A DNA stretch of 11,776 nt. Source: an uncultured Solirubrobacteraceae bacterium (GTDB taxonomy: Bacteria; Actinomycetota; Thermoleophilia; Solirubrobacterales; Solirubrobacteraceae). Location: positions 1-11,776 of the forward strand of contig CATPAX010000156.1 of assembly GCA_955652215.1 (NCBI GenBank), in the 5' to 3' direction. Below are positions 11,624-11,776 of this stretch, one piece after another (the stretch's first letter is position 1; each line of letters opens with the position of its first letter). The notes under the pieces were generated by a model. The model saw only the letters and a program-made list of their open reading frames with translations, searched no databases and was not told where the DNA came from. The translations under genes were made by a program, and so were the position numbers.

Positions 11624-11776
11624 ATGGAGGGCTCTACATCGGTCCGCAGCTGGCTCCGTTGCTACCGCTGCTGGTCGCAGAACCTCGAGGTCCAGGTCCA
11701 CTATGAGGGCATCCACCGGATCGACCCGGAGACCGGTGAACGGGGCGAGGTGGTCGATGAGATGCAGGAGGCCGTC
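11624..11776 (+). CDS. Unrecognised protein with N-terminal CxxC, 3' end outside window
   Basis: The first 51 residues are visible and the frame is still open at the window edge. Cys13 and Cys16 in the segment LRCYRCW look like half of a zinc-ribbon or a redox pair; the other half, if any, lies beyond the window. Residues 20-51 are polar and acidic (NLEVQVHYEGIHRIDPETGE), with no signal peptide. I do not recognise the family. The start ATG 11624 is supported by the TAGAAT box 7 nt upstream, and it diverges from mobA. Confidence 0.6.
   Translation, partial: MEGSTSVRSWLRCYRCWSQNLEVQVHYEGIHRIDPETGERGEVVDEMQEAV

Noticed and set aside
1..11776. Mobile element, phage, defence system or CRISPR array
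   Set aside because: No transposase, integrase, terminal inverted repeats, direct-repeat array or defence domain was found; composition is even and every large frame has a housekeeping-type assignment or is a small unknown.

Overview
The window is high-GC, densely packed bacterial chromosome. Everything readable points to an actinobacterium: a DivIVA-domain coiled-coil protein, a DipZ-type DsbD/thioredoxin fusion, ClpS, many GTG/TTG starts, and several start codons sitting exactly 7 nt downstream of a TANNNT -10 box with no ribosome binding site (leaderless style). The Ala/Arg/Glu-rich proteins and the gene content would suit the Thermoleophilia/Solirubrobacterales branch. That placement is inference from general resemblance, not a search. 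I see no rRNA, tRNA, CRISPR array, insertion sequence or phage gene.

Left part (1-1675, + strand): the 3' end of crotonyl-CoA carboxylase/reductase (ccr), then a small unrecognised protein with a Glu-Pro tail, then a membrane acyl-CoA/acyl-lipid desaturase with all three histidine boxes. The ccr/small-gene junction carries an exact 23-bp tandem duplication that copies both the stop and the start codon, leaving a 6-codon ORF in between. Next (1685-3463, - strand) comes a three-gene block read leftwards: a DivIVA-like protein, a metallo-beta-lactamase-fold hydrolase and the N-degron adaptor ClpS. Diverging from it after only 39 bp (3503-7067, + strand) are an ethylmalonyl-CoA mutase (ecm/meaA), its MeaB-type GTPase chaperone overlapping it by a TTGA junction, and a RimJ/RimL-like GNAT acetyltransferase.

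Right part: a - strand pair (7072-8119) made of a small putative lipoprotein and a cupin-TPR fusion protein. Diverging from it is moaA (8149-9150), followed by a 594-residue DipZ-like electron-transfer protein (9206-10990). mobA (10969-11565, - strand) converges on dipZ and overlaps its 3' end by 22 bp. A divergent gene with an early CxxC is cut by the window edge (11624 on).

How it fits together: Ccr makes ethylmalonyl-CoA from crotonyl-CoA, Ecm isomerises it to methylsuccinyl-CoA with adenosylcobalamin, and MeaB protects and reloads the mutase. These are the characteristic steps of the ethylmalonyl-CoA pathway for C2 (acetate) assimilation. moaA and mobA are the first step and a late step of molybdenum cofactor synthesis. 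dipZ moves reducing power across the membrane. The remaining genes look like housekeeping or stress functions. Nothing here is an obvious new defence or biosynthetic system. The most unusual signals are the duplicated stop/start junction, the repeated leaderless-promoter geometry, the hairpin at the divIVA/MBL boundary, and the two uncharacterised small proteins.
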